A DNA stretch of 64,000 bases from Alkalicoccus saliphilus. Its GTDB lineage: Bacteria > Bacillota > Bacilli > Bacillales > Salisediminibacteriaceae. The number at the start of each line of letters is the position of its first letter. Within the stretch, counting starts at the first letter, position 1. The stretch covers positions 1 to 64,000 of the forward strand of contig NZ_PZJJ01000019.1 in NCBI RefSeq assembly GCF_003044065.1, read 5' to 3'. The position numbers were made by a program, and so were the translations under genes. Below the pieces are notes generated by a model. It was not told where the DNA came from. It ran no database searches and was given only the letters and a program-made list of their open reading frames with translations. This document shows positions 44,330 through 52,856 of this stretch, piece by piece.

Positions 44330-45721
44330 TTATTTTAACCCGCCGATCGACAAATACTTTGTTTCAAGGTACGGCTCGATCCCTTCGGATCCGCCTTCGC
44401 GGCCGATTCCGCTTTCTTTCATGCCGCCAAATGGCACGTGGGCACCGGATGGGGCACCGTCGTTCCAGCCGATGATCCCGTAATCGAGGTGATCATGCAG
44501 ATACATGCCCGTCCGGTAGTCGTTCGTAAAGAAATAGGCGGCCAGGCCATAAGGTGTATCGTTGGCAATGGCTACTGCCTCATCCAAGTTACGGAAGGTG
44601 GTCACCGGCACGACCGGACCGAACGTTTCTTCCTTCATGATCGTCATGTCCTGCTTTACCCCGGTGAGAATCGTCGGCTGGACAAAATAGCCTCCGTTCT
44701 TTCCTTCTTCCCCACTCGTTTTACCAAGAGCAAGTTCCGCTCCTTTGTCCACGGCGTCTTCAATTTGGTTAATAATTTTATTGTAGCCTTTTTGGTTAAT
44801 GATCGGACCGATATCCGTTCCTTCTTTCATTCCGCTTCCGACCTGCAGTTTCGCTGCAGCTGCCGTGAGCTTTTCTGTAAAAGCGTCCGCCACGTTTTCA
44901 TGGACGAGCACCCGGTTGGCGCAGATGCATGTCTGACCGGCGTTACGAAACTTGGAAGCAATCGTCTGGGTTACCGCATAATCGAGATCCGCGTCTTCCG
45001 CGACAATCAGCGGCGCGTGCCCTCCAAGCTCCATCGTCACATGCTTGACCGTATCGGCGCTGTCACGCATAAGCAGCTTGCCTACTTCCGTGGAACCGGT
45101 AAAGGTGATTTTTCGGACATGCTTACTTCCCGTAAACATTTTCCCTACGACTGGTCCGTCGGCCAGTACGTACTGAACGGCTGCTTCAGGAAAGCCCGCT
45201 TCATGGGCCAGTTCAATCAGACGGATCGTTGTAAGCGGCGTTTCATCTGCCGGCTTTATGATGAAGGTACATCCAGCGGCAAGAGCCGGTCCTGCTTTAC
45301 GGGTCATCATCGCCGCCGGAAAATTCCACGGTGTAATGGCTGCAACCAGCCCCACCGGCTGACGGCTCACCATGATCCGCTTTTCCGTGGAGGGGGAAGG
45401 AATGGTACGTCCATAAACGCGTACCGCTTCTTCCGCGTACCAGTCCAGGTAGCTTGCGGCATAGTTAATTTCGCCGGCCGCTTCTTTCAGCGGCTTGCCG
45501 TTTTCCTTTGTCACGAGTTCAGCGAGCGCGTCGACGTTTTCCCGGATCAAAGCGCTCCATTTTTTCAAAAGACCGGCCCGGGTATGGGCATCGGTTTTGG
45601 ACCAGGAGGCAAAAGCTTCGTGTCCTCGGACGATCGTATTGTTGATTTCTTCTTCTGTATGAGCGGAAAGTTCCTGAATAAGCTCTCCGTTTTCCGGGTT
45701 TCTTACGGCAATGGTCGTCAT
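44330..45721 (-). CDS. gabD: Succinate-semialdehyde dehydrogenase
   Basis: 463 residues, GabD-type aldehyde dehydrogenase. NAD site [13 protein letters not shown], catalytic Glu in [11 protein letters not shown] and catalytic Cys in [12 protein letters not shown], followed by [10 protein letters not shown]. The Cys-X-Cys pair (CIC) is typical of SSADH, where the second Cys can take part in redox control. It oxidises succinate semialdehyde to succinate. The gene lies 18 bases after gabT in one operon opposite gabR. It also completes the route from the GABA that the ureohydrolase operon may make. Confidence 0.92.
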   Translation of the reverse strand: MTTIAVRNPENGELIQELSAHTEEEINNTIVRGHEAFASWSKTDAHTRAGLLKKWSALIRENVDALAELVTKENGKPLKEAAGEINYAASYLDWYAEEAVRVYGRTIPSPSTEKRIMVSRQPVGLVAAITPWNFPAAMMTRKAGPALAAGCTFIIKPADETPLTTIRLIELAHEAGFPEAAVQYVLADGPVVGKMFTGSKHVRKITFTGSTEVGKLLMRDSADTVKHVTMELGGHAPLIVAEDADLDYAVTQTIASKFRNAGQTCICANRVLVHENVADAFTEKLTAAAAKLQVGSGMKEGTDIGPIINQKGYNKIINQIEDAVDKGAELALGKTSGEEGKNGGYFVQPTILTGVKQDMTIMKEETFGPVVPVTTFRNLDEAVAIANDTPYGLAAYFFTNDYRTGMYLHDHLDYGIIGWNDGAPSGAHVPFGGMKESGIGREGGSEGIEPYLETKYLSIGGLK

Positions 45722-45739
45722 AGTTTCCCTCCTCTATTT

Positions 45740-47038
45740 TTATCCGTGATGAGCAAATGCGTCTTCCAGAATGCGGATTCCTTTTTCCAGCTCGTCTTCT
45801 GTGATCACAAGCGGAGCGAGAAAGCGGATAACGTTTCCTTTGACACCCGCCGAAAGAAGCAGCAGGCCATTTTCATTCGCATAGCGTGCAATCTGAGCCG
45901 TTTTATCTTTATCCGGGTTTTTCGTGTTCTGATCCGTGATGATTTCAGCGGCGGCCATCGCTCCGAGACGGCGGAATTCGCCGATGCAGTCGTACTTTTC
46001 TGCAAGCCGGCTGAATACGTCTTCCAGACGCTGGCCGAGTTTTTCCGCTTTTTCTGCAAGTTTCTCTTCTTCAAAAATGTCGATCACCGTCAAAGCTGCC
46101 GCACAGGCTACCGGGTTGCCGGCAAACGTGCCACCGAGCTCTCCGGGTCCGGGAACGCTTAAAATTTCTTCCCGGCCGACGACTGTGCTCAGCGGAAGCC
46201 CCGCTGCCAGGGATTTAGATATCGTCATAAGATCCGGTTCCACATCAAAATGTTCCATCGCAAAAAGTTTTCCGGTCCGGCCGAAACCTGTCTGGATTTC
46301 GTCTGCTACAAAAACGATGCCGTGTTCTTTACAGAAATCAGCGACAAACTGAACGAACTTTTTCGGAGGAACGATAAAGCCCCCTTCTCCCTGGACAGGC
46401 TCCATCACGACGCAGGAGACTGTTTCCGGGGCTACGGCTGTAATGAAATACTCCTTAAATTCTTCGATTACGTGATCCACGTACGCTTCTTCTGTCATTT
46501 CTTCCGGCTTACGATATGGATAAGGAAATGGAGCCTGGTAGATTTCAGGGGCAAACGGGCCGAACCCGAATTTGTACGGCTTAACTTTGCTCGTCATCCC
46601 CATCGTAAGGTTCGTCCGGCCGTGGTAGCCGCGGGCAAACGTAACAACTGCCTGCCGGTTCGTGTAGCGCCGGGCTACTTTTACCGCATTTTCTATTGCT
46701 TCTGCTCCGGAGTTGAACATCATCGCCTGTTTGCTGAAACTCCCCGGCGTAAGTTCACACAGCTTTTCTGCAAGCTCAATATATCCTTCATACATAATGA
46801 CATTAAATCCAGGATGGAGAAATTTATCCGCCTGATTTTTCACCGCTTCTGTCACTTTCGGATGGGTGTGTCCTACGTTCAGGGTACCAATTGCTCCACC
46901 AAAGTCGATCCATTCCCTGCCTTCGACATCGGTCACTGTTGCTCCTTTTGCGTGGGCAGCCACGTTCAGGTTTCCGTTACCAATGGCTCTCGGTACATAC
47001 TTTTTCCGTTTTTCAATCAGCTCTTCTGTTCTCGTCAT
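45740..47038 (-). CDS. gabT: 4-aminobutyrate aminotransferase
   Basis: 432 residues. PLP contacts MFNSGAEAIENAVKVAR and FARGYHGRTNLTMG, Asp in [15 protein letters not shown] and Lys in TISKSLAAGLPLS. It transfers the amino group of GABA to 2-oxoglutarate, forming succinate semialdehyde for GabD. The ATG follows AAGGAGGGGAAGAAC. The promoter region is shared with the divergent GabR-like gene. The identification rests on family features plus the classical gabT-gabD-gabR arrangement. Confidence 0.92.
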   Translation of the reverse strand: MTRTEELIEKRKKYVPRAIGNGNLNVAAHAKGATVTDVEGREWIDFGGAIGTLNVGHTHPKVTEAVKNQADKFLHPGFNVIMYEGYIELAEKLCELTPGSFSKQAMMFNSGAEAIENAVKVARRYTNRQAVVTFARGYHGRTNLTMGMTSKVKPYKFGFGPFAPEIYQAPFPYPYRKPEEMTEEAYVDHVIEEFKEYFITAVAPETVSCVVMEPVQGEGGFIVPPKKFVQFVADFCKEHGIVFVADEIQTGFGRTGKLFAMEHFDVEPDLMTISKSLAAGLPLSTVVGREEILSVPGPGELGGTFAGNPVACAAALTVIDIFEEEKLAEKAEKLGQRLEDVFSRLAEKYDCIGEFRRLGAMAAAEIITDQNTKNPDKDKTAQIARYANENGLLLLSAGVKGNVIRFLAPLVITEDELEKGIRILEDAFAHHG

Positions 47039-47081
47039 GTTCTTCCCCTCCTTTTAATTCTACGGTAATCTTAACTGAGTT

Positions 47082-47126
47082 CTGGTACAATAAAAAGAAC
47101 CAGTATTGTTTTTTAGAAGGTACCAG
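47082..47126. promoter_or_regulatory. Putative GabR operator between gabT and gabR
   Basis: CTGGTAC (47082-47088), GAACCAG (47097-47103) and GGTACCAG (47119-47126) are three related boxes in the 104-bp divergent spacer. MocR-type regulators such as Bacillus subtilis GabR bind repeated ATACCA-like boxes in this position, so these are good candidates. Confidence 0.6.
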
Positions 47127-47142
47127 ATGGAAGGATGAACCG

Positions 47143-48552
47143 ATGATTTTTTTTACGATTGATAAAGACAGCCGTCACGAACATGTGTATCAGCAGATTT
47201 ATAAGAAATTAAAGACGCAGCTGCTGGAAAAACGCCTGCAGGTCAATGAAAAACTGCCGTCCAAGCGGCAGCTTGCAGAGCAGCTGCAGGTCAGCGTTAA
47301 CTCTGTCTCCTCTGCCTATGAACAGTTGCTGGCAGAAGGCTACATATATACGATTGAGCGATCCGGGTACTACGTGGAATCACTGGATCAGTTTATCGAA
47401 CATGCCGCTGCCTCTTCGCCGATGGAGGAAGATTTAAAAGAAAAAGAAGTGGACCGAAGCGGATGGCTGAGCCTTTCCCATATGTCCTCTGATTTGAGCG
47501 GGTTTCCCTTTAAGGAATGGGCGTCATGCCAGCGTTCCGCATTGGCCCATCATAAAACAGACATTGCAGAAGTGCCCGGTCCCCAGGGGCCTTACAAAGT
47601 CCGGGAAACGATAGCCCGCCTTATCTCCCGTACACGCGGCGTACGATGCGAACCAGAGCAGATTGTCCTCGGCAGCGGTACCCAGGCGCTTCTTCAGCAG
47701 TTTGTCAGCCTTCATCCGGAGCATATCCGCTTCGGTATTGAAAACCCCGGTTATACCCGTGTCTACAAACTGCTCCGACAGTTAAACATCGAAACCGCCC
47801 CCATTGGTCTTGATGAGAAAGGAATTCATATGGGAGAGGTTAAAAAAATTTCGCCGGATACTTTATTCATTACCCCCTCCCACCAGTTTCCCACGGGAAC
47901 GATCATGCCGATTTCGCGCCGGATTGAATTGTTGAACTGGGCAGCCCTCAAGGAGGGGCGCTATATTATAGAAGACGATTATGACAGTGAATTTAAGTAC
48001 GGGACGGATAACATTCCTTCTCTTCAGAGCCTCGACAGGAATCAGAACGTTGTGTATATGGGTACGTTTTCCAAAACGCTCGGCCCGGGCTTCCGCATCA
48101 GCTATATGGTCCTTCCAGAAACGCTTCTGAGACGCTACCGGACCATCTATGATCACTGGATTCCCGGCACGGACGCCATCAGTCTGTTTACGCTTCACTA
48201 TTTTATTGAAACAGGAATGTATGAAAGACATTTAAAACGGATGAATCACCGCTATGAGGAGAAAAGAACCCTCCTGATTACAGAACTGCACCGGGTACTC
48301 GGCAGCCGTATTCATATTCGTGATATTCCTGCGGGTCTGCATTTCCTGGCTGAGATTCAAACAGAAAAGTCCGTTGAAGAATTTCAAAACCGTGCCCGAA
48401 AGGAAAAGCTGGAGCTGTATATGCTCGAACGATTTAAGCTTTCGGAAGCTGCCGATGAGAAGCCGGGTCATATAAGTTTAGTTATCGGATTTGCGGCGAT
48501 CGACGAGAAGGATATTCCAGAAGCTGTGACACGTTTAAAAAAGATTATGTGA
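47143..48552 (+). CDS. gabR: MocR-family transcriptional regulator, GabR
   Basis: 469 residues from the ATG at 47143 with GGAAGGA eight bases before; the longer open frame to 46891 only mirrors gabT. A GntR-type winged helix at about 12-80 (KLPSKRQLAEQLQVSVNSVSSAY) is joined to a class I aminotransferase-like domain with DDYDSEF and the PLP Lys in GTFSKTLGPGFRI. In Bacillus subtilis GabR binds PLP and GABA and switches on gabTD. The divergent gabT-gabD pair is its evident target. Confidence 0.9.
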   Translation: MIFFTIDKDSRHEHVYQQIYKKLKTQLLEKRLQVNEKLPSKRQLAEQLQVSVNSVSSAYEQLLAEGYIYTIERSGYYVESLDQFIEHAAASSPMEEDLKEKEVDRSGWLSLSHMSSDLSGFPFKEWASCQRSALAHHKTDIAEVPGPQGPYKVRETIARLISRTRGVRCEPEQIVLGSGTQALLQQFVSLHPEHIRFGIENPGYTRVYKLLRQLNIETAPIGLDEKGIHMGEVKKISPDTLFITPSHQFPTGTIMPISRRIELLNWAALKEGRYIIEDDYDSEFKYGTDNIPSLQSLDRNQNVVYMGTFSKTLGPGFRISYMVLPETLLRRYRTIYDHWIPGTDAISLFTLHYFIETGMYERHLKRMNHRYEEKRTLLITELHRVLGSRIHIRDIPAGLHFLAEIQTEKSVEEFQNRARKEKLELYMLERFKLSEAADEKPGHISLVIGFAAIDEKDIPEAVTRLKKIM

Positions 48553-48596
48553 GAAGAAAGTATTTTTCCGTAGCGTGAACACAAAGATCCGGGTGC

Positions 48597-48633
48597 GAAA
48601 AAAATCCAGTCCAAGCATAGCGCCTGACTGGAT
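48597..48633 (-). terminator. Intrinsic terminator (minus strand) after the 45-residue protein gene
   Basis: Arms ATCCAGTC (48604-48611) and GACTGGAT (48626-48633) followed on the minus strand by a run of at least six T. Confidence 0.8.
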
Positions 48634-48690
48634 CCTCGTATAAAAACGTGCCTTTTTAGTAAAACTATCTGGTTTGTATTATGGAGAAGA

Positions 48691-48828
48691 TTACTGCAGG
48701 ATCGGCATGCCTAAAAAGAAGTGGGTCAGGAGAACGGCGGCGGTCATCATTACTAAACCAACAAAGAGCCCTCTAAATGCTTCCCTTACGCCGGAGTCGT
48801 CTTCATCTTTTTTAAGATTTGTTCCCAC
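48691..48828 (-). CDS. Small single-pass membrane protein, 45 residues
   Basis: A GTG start at 48826-48828 follows AGGAGGAGCGGAA. The acidic, soluble N-terminus (about 20 residues, KKDEDDSG) leads into one hydrophobic helix (LFVGLVMMTAAVLLTHFFLG). It has its own terminator 58 bases after the stop. The good ribosome site, natural composition and terminator support a real gene. Short acidic-then-hydrophobic proteins like this occur in Bacillus (for example YqzM-type), but no family was recognised. Confidence 0.65.
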   Translation of the reverse strand: MGTNLKKDEDDSGVREAFRGLFVGLVMMTAAVLLTHFFLGMPILQ

Positions 48829-48964
48829 TTCCGCTCCTCCTCTTTGCAGTAACTGGAACTATTTTACTGATTACACTCAGTATAGAAGGTTTTCTTTTTT
48901 CTGTAAAGAAAATAGAAAGCCTGTCCGGCCGGGAAAAGTTATCCCCGCTCTGACACGCTGTGAT

Positions 48965-49849
48965 TCATAAAACGAGAAGCGCTTCTGCGGCTGTCTGCAC
49001 TTCCACCGGGGTTTCTCCGACTACTTCCCCGTCGCTTTGGACGAGCAGGGGAACGTCGGCTTCTACGAGGATCTTCTTCCCTTTCAAAAAGCTGATATGT
49101 TCATTTGCACTGTGCTTTCCTGTAAATATGTTTGGGAGCTGACGAAGAAGCGGCCATTTGTGTGTACTGTGAAGGACGCAGATGTCGAGCCGCCCGTCAT
49201 CATTTACGGCTGCCGGGCAGATGCGTATGTTGCCGCCGTAGTTCGGAGCGTTTGCCACCGCTGTCAGCCAGACGTCGGAAAACTGCTGCTTGCTGCCATC
49301 GATGGTGAGCGTCACGTCGACCGGCTTGAATGATGTTAACACCCGGAACACGCTGGCAGCATACACTAACCGCCCGAGCTTTAAAACGTTCAACCATTTT
49401 TTAAACGATGCTTCGTTGACTGTTTTGGCCACCTCTCCGTCAAAGCCGATACCCGCGACTGTCAGGCAGTATCTGTCCCCGAGCTGAAGAACGTCTATTT
49501 TTTTCGGGTTTCCGGCAAATACGCGGTCAAGCGCCTGGGACACGTTTCCCGGGATACCGACGCTTCTCGCTATATCGTTGCCGAAGCCGGCAGGTATGAT
49601 GCCAAGCGGAATGCTGGTATGGACGAGAGCTTCCGCCGCTTCGCTGACGGTGCCGTCTCCCCCGACAACGACGACGGCTTTTACGCCGCTCTCCAGCAGT
49701 TCGTTTGTCCGGCGGACAGCATCCCGGGAGGTTTCTGTAAACGACATGAGGTACGGCTCTTTTTTTGTTTCGAGGGCACGTTCAATCTGTTTCCACGTTG
49801 TGTGCCCTTTTCCACTGCCTGCGGTTTTATTTACGATAAATCCATACAT
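48965..49849 (-). CDS. Diacylglycerol/lipid kinase (DagK/YegS family)
   Basis: 294 residues. The nucleotide-binding signature VVVGGDGTVSEAAEAL (GGDGT at 63-67), GTGND-like IPAGFGNDIARSVGI, and the C-terminal beta-sandwich with NAPNYGGNIRICPAAVNDDGRLD are present. It phosphorylates diacylglycerol or a related lipid with ATP at the membrane, often to return it to phospholipid synthesis. Several DagK/YegS paralogues occur in Bacillus, so the exact lipid is uncertain. The ribosome binding site is weak. Confidence 0.9.
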   Translation of the reverse strand: MYGFIVNKTAGSGKGHTTWKQIERALETKKEPYLMSFTETSRDAVRRTNELLESGVKAVVVVGGDGTVSEAAEALVHTSIPLGIIPAGFGNDIARSVGIPGNVSQALDRVFAGNPKKIDVLQLGDRYCLTVAGIGFDGEVAKTVNEASFKKWLNVLKLGRLVYAASVFRVLTSFKPVDVTLTIDGSKQQFSDVWLTAVANAPNYGGNIRICPAAVNDDGRLDICVLHSTHKWPLLRQLPNIFTGKHSANEHISFLKGKKILVEADVPLLVQSDGEVVGETPVEVQTAAEALLVL

Positions 49850-49986
49850 ACGCTGGACGCCTGCCTTTTTTATTTGGTTCTGTTTAAGCTCTGTTCAGCG
49901 GGAATCCCCGCGGCTCTTTCCGCCTACCGCTTGACCCTTTACGGAAATTTTTTGTATTTTCAGCTGTAAAAATTTACGGGACACGG

Positions 49987-51003
49987 TTATTTTTCATCCA
50001 TGGCGGAAAGCACATTGTTTAAGGAATCGTTAATCGTAATGACACCTAGAAACTTTTTCCCTTCCATCACGACAGCGAGCTGCTCCCTGGACTGCTGCAT
50101 GCTGGTAAGCGATTCGTGCAGAAGCACATCCGACTGCAGGACAAACGACGGACGCGCAAGTTCTCCTGCCGGGCGGTCTCCCGGCTCGAGGAGCGTATCG
50201 CGCACATGGATGATACTCGGAATTCGTCCGTCTTCGTCCATAAGAAGAACACGTTTATGACCCGTTCGTTCCGTAGCCTTCTGCACGTCTTCCACTGTGG
50301 CATCCACACCGACCGTTGTTGGGGGGATGTCTTTTGGGAGCAGGTCCGCCACCCGCAGCGTTTTCAGATCAAGAGCTCCTGAAATAGGTTTTCGGAGAGA
50401 AGCTTGAAGCGACCCGACATTTGCCGAGTGTTCCACCAGATGGCGGATCGTCGCCGCATCATGCCCGCCGACCGCAGCGGCGTTAACCGGCTCGATACCC
50501 GAAGCTTTCACGAGACGATTGGCAATATTGTTGATCCATACAAGCATCGGCCGCAGGGTCCAGATGTATAACCGGGCGGGCGCACCGATCAGCCTGGCGG
50601 AAACTTCAGGGTGGGCGATCGCCCACGATTTCGGTCCCATTTCTCCAATGACGAGATGCAGAAAAGTAACAATCAGCAGGGCCAATACAAAGGAAGTACC
50701 ATCCGTGAGCCAGTATGGGAGCCCCCATTGAGCAAAGAACAGCGAAAACCAGGCATCGACAGCTGGTTTCGTTACCGCTCCGAGAGCGAACGTGCATACG
50801 GTGATTCCGAGCTGGGCCCCGGCGAGTGTAATCGTAAGCTCATTCACCGAGCGCAGGGCGTCCCGGGCCCCCCGGCTGGAAACCGCCGCTTCTTCCAGAC
50901 GGTGGCGCCGGGCGCCAAGAAGGGAAAATTCCACAATGACAAAAAATGCGCTTAAAGCAATAAGAGCGGTGGTGACGTTTAAAATAATCCAGGGGTTCGT
51001 CAT
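49987..51003 (-). CDS. CNNM/CorC-type membrane protein, short form (DUF21 plus CBS pair)
   Basis: 338 residues. A DUF21 transmembrane domain (about 1-190, with EFSLLGARRHRLEEAA and LVIGEMGPKSWAIAHPE) is followed by a CBS pair (about 205-335). The C-terminal CorC_HlyC domain of the longer neighbour is absent. Its start overlaps the stop of the upstream paralogue by four bases, so the two are translated together and may form a heterodimer. The family is linked to Mg2+ efflux or homeostasis (MpfA/YhdP/TlyC); older annotation as hemolysin is misleading. Confidence 0.88.
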   Translation of the reverse strand: MTNPWIILNVTTALIALSAFFVIVEFSLLGARRHRLEEAAVSSRGARDALRSVNELTITLAGAQLGITVCTFALGAVTKPAVDAWFSLFFAQWGLPYWLTDGTSFVLALLIVTFLHLVIGEMGPKSWAIAHPEVSARLIGAPARLYIWTLRPMLVWINNIANRLVKASGIEPVNAAAVGGHDAATIRHLVEHSANVGSLQASLRKPISGALDLKTLRVADLLPKDIPPTTVGVDATVEDVQKATERTGHKRVLLMDEDGRIPSIIHVRDTLLEPGDRPAGELARPSFVLQSDVLLHESLTSMQQSREQLAVVMEGKKFLGVITINDSLNNVLSAMDEK

Positions 51004-52403
51004 TCGTTTCCTCTCCCAATCTGATCTGCAGGCGATGCCGCTTCCATATTATCCTGCGATTCATCGAGCGTTATTTGCACTAAAGTAGGAACCCATTTAT
51101 CTATCTCGATTACCTGCACTTCGAGGAACCGGCGGACGGGCTCCACGTGTACGAGATCGGCCGGATCTTCCGGCAGCTCGATTCTTATCGTCTCATTAAG
51201 GGCCGGCAGAGTGCCGCAGTGCGCAATAAGCATTCCCGCTACTGTTTCAAAATCCCCGCGCGGCATATGATGGCCTATTTCGCGCTCCGCCTCGTCGACG
51301 TGCACATCCCCACTCATCTGCCACACTCCTTCCCCTCCGGATTCGATAACTTCCGGCAGGTCGCTGTCGTGCTCATCCGAAATTTCTCCAAATACTTCTT
51401 CCGCCAGGTCTTCCAACGTCAACAGCCCGGTAAATCCACCGTACTCATCGATGACACAGGCCATGTCGTTTTGCGAATCGATCATCTGCTTCCGCACTTC
51501 CGGCAGAGACATTAAGGCAGGAACAATCAGCGGGCGCTGCATAATGGTATGAATCGGAGCATCATCCGCTGAGGACGAGGACAAAACATCGGTAAGATGC
51601 ACGACGCCCACCGGTTCGTCGTCGCTGTTTACGACCGGATAGCGGGTGTGTGCTTTCGCCATCAAAGACCTTACTTCACCGACAGGGACGTCCGGTTCGA
51701 CCGTGTCCGCACGCGAGTGGGGAATCATGGCGTGCTCCACGTCCCGCTGCGGAAAATCGAGAATACGGTCGAGCATAATGGACAAGTCTTTAGGCAGATC
51801 CCCGCTTTCCCGGGAGTCAGCTACGATATACTCCAGGTCGCGCGCTGTGGCACTGCTGTCGATATCATGGACCGGCTCGATTTTTAACAGCCGCAGAAAC
51901 AGATTGGCTGAACCATCAAAGATTTTAATCAACCATCCGAACATCCCTAAATATATATTCGTCGACTGGGCAAGCTTCAGAGCTAACGGTTCGGGTTTGG
52001 CAATCGCCAGGTTTTTAGGGTACAACTCGCCAAAAATCATCTGTACTATCGTCGACACAGCCAACGCCAGAACAGTAGCGACGAAAATGCTCACCGCAGC
52101 AGGCACTCCCACCCCGCCGAGCAATAAGCCGAGACTCTGTCCGACAAGCGGTTCTGCCACGTACCCGACGAGCAGCCCCGTCACCGTAATGCCTAATTGA
52201 GCACCGGAAAGCATAAACGACGTCCGGCGTGTGACCGCCAATGCCCGTTCCGCTGCTTTGTCGCCTTCCTTGGCCAGGACACTCAGCCGGGAACGGTCGA
52301 CCGACATGTAGGCAAACTCCTGGGCGACGAAATACCCGTTGGCAGCAATGATAATAAGAATGACGAGAATTCCGAGCAGCAGCGTCAATACCGCCATCAG
52401 CAT
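51000..52403 (-). CDS. CNNM/CorC-type membrane protein, long form (DUF21, CBS pair, CorC_HlyC)
   Basis: 467 residues. DUF21 domain (about 1-200) with AQEFAYMSVDRSRLSVLAKEG and MIFGELYPKNLAIAKPE, CBS pair (about 215-335) with the cation/nucleotide region MIPHSRADTVEPD, and a C-terminal CorC_HlyC domain (about 350-445). Probably acts in Mg2+ export or sensing. A small ORF with a better ribosome site overlaps its start by seven bases, so this gene may be translated by coupling. Confidence 0.9.
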   Translation of the reverse strand: MLMAVLTLLLGILVILIIIAANGYFVAQEFAYMSVDRSRLSVLAKEGDKAAERALAVTRRTSFMLSGAQLGITVTGLLVGYVAEPLVGQSLGLLLGGVGVPAAVSIFVATVLALAVSTIVQMIFGELYPKNLAIAKPEPLALKLAQSTNIYLGMFGWLIKIFDGSANLFLRLLKIEPVHDIDSSATARDLEYIVADSRESGDLPKDLSIMLDRILDFPQRDVEHAMIPHSRADTVEPDVPVGEVRSLMAKAHTRYPVVNSDDEPVGVVHLTDVLSSSSADDAPIHTIMQRPLIVPALMSLPEVRKQMIDSQNDMACVIDEYGGFTGLLTLEDLAEEVFGEISDEHDSDLPEVIESGGEGVWQMSGDVHVDEAEREIGHHMPRGDFETVAGMLIAHCGTLPALNETIRIELPEDPADLVHVEPVRRFLEVQVIEIDKWVPTLVQITLDESQDNMEAASPADQIGRGNE

Positions 52404-52528
52404 CCTTCATTCCCCGCTTTATCACTGCAGAGAACTTGTTTCAAACAACGGGGCTTCTGAGGCGGGGTTTTCGATACGCCCTTTGTTTCACGCTTGATCG
52501 TTCGTGCTGACATGAATTTCATGTTCAT
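52397..52528 (-). CDS. Possible leader peptide (43 residues) overlapping the CNNM gene
   Basis: The ATG at 52526-52528 lies seven bases after a perfect GGAGG. The frame encodes a basic, Pro-containing peptide (KTPPQKPRC near the middle, two Cys later) and its TGA overlaps the ATG of the 467-residue gene. The big gene has no clear ribosome site of its own, which supports coupling. It might be a regulatory leader such as those that sense ribosome stalling at low Mg2+, or simply a coupling device. Confidence 0.55.
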   Translation of the reverse strand: MNMKFMSARTIKRETKGVSKTPPQKPRCLKQVLCSDKAGNEGC

Positions 52529-52794
52529 TATTCATCCTCCAGGATAGATAACTCTTTTTTATTTCACACAGAATACTGGATATACAACATAAGAGAGAAG
52601 CGCATGTTACCTCATTCTTACACCGTGCCATCCCCCGTTTCGTGTATTTAAAAAAAATCATCCGCCGCACCACACTGCTGCAGTGATCAGTTTTTTCCTG
52701 AACTTCTGTGATGAGACAGCTTCGTTAATAAATTAACTTATTATACCATTCTTTCAACATGAAAATAATGTAAAATTTCTGAAGATGCGACAAG
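52529..52794. other. Intergenic region upstream of the CNNM operon
   Basis: No gene believed. A 61-codon minus-strand frame overlaps the leader ORF in another phase and lacks a ribosome site. The promoter for the leader and CNNM genes must lie here but was not picked. No Mg2+ riboswitch structure could be recognised by eye. Confidence 0.3.
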
Positions 52795-52813
52795 AAGCCG
52801 GTCCGACCGGCTT
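52795..52813. terminator. Hairpin after the MBL hydrolase gene
   Basis: Perfect 9-bp arms AAGCCGGTC and GACCGGCTT with a one-base centre, followed by only a short T-rich stretch on either strand (TTTCTG plus, TTCTTG minus). Likely ends the leftward MBL transcript. Confidence 0.55.
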
Positions 52814-52856
52814 TCTGCGTATAATTTTCAGGTGATGATGGACAGAGAACGTCCGG

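Noticed and set aside
44438-46162. 574-codon plus-strand open frame
   Set aside because: It runs antisense to gabD and gabT, which have all catalytic motifs. Long antisense frames are expected opposite GC-rich genes.
46250-47068. 272-codon plus-strand open frame and the N-terminal extension of the GabR frame
   Set aside because: Antisense to gabT. The GabR start at 47143 has its own ribosome binding site.
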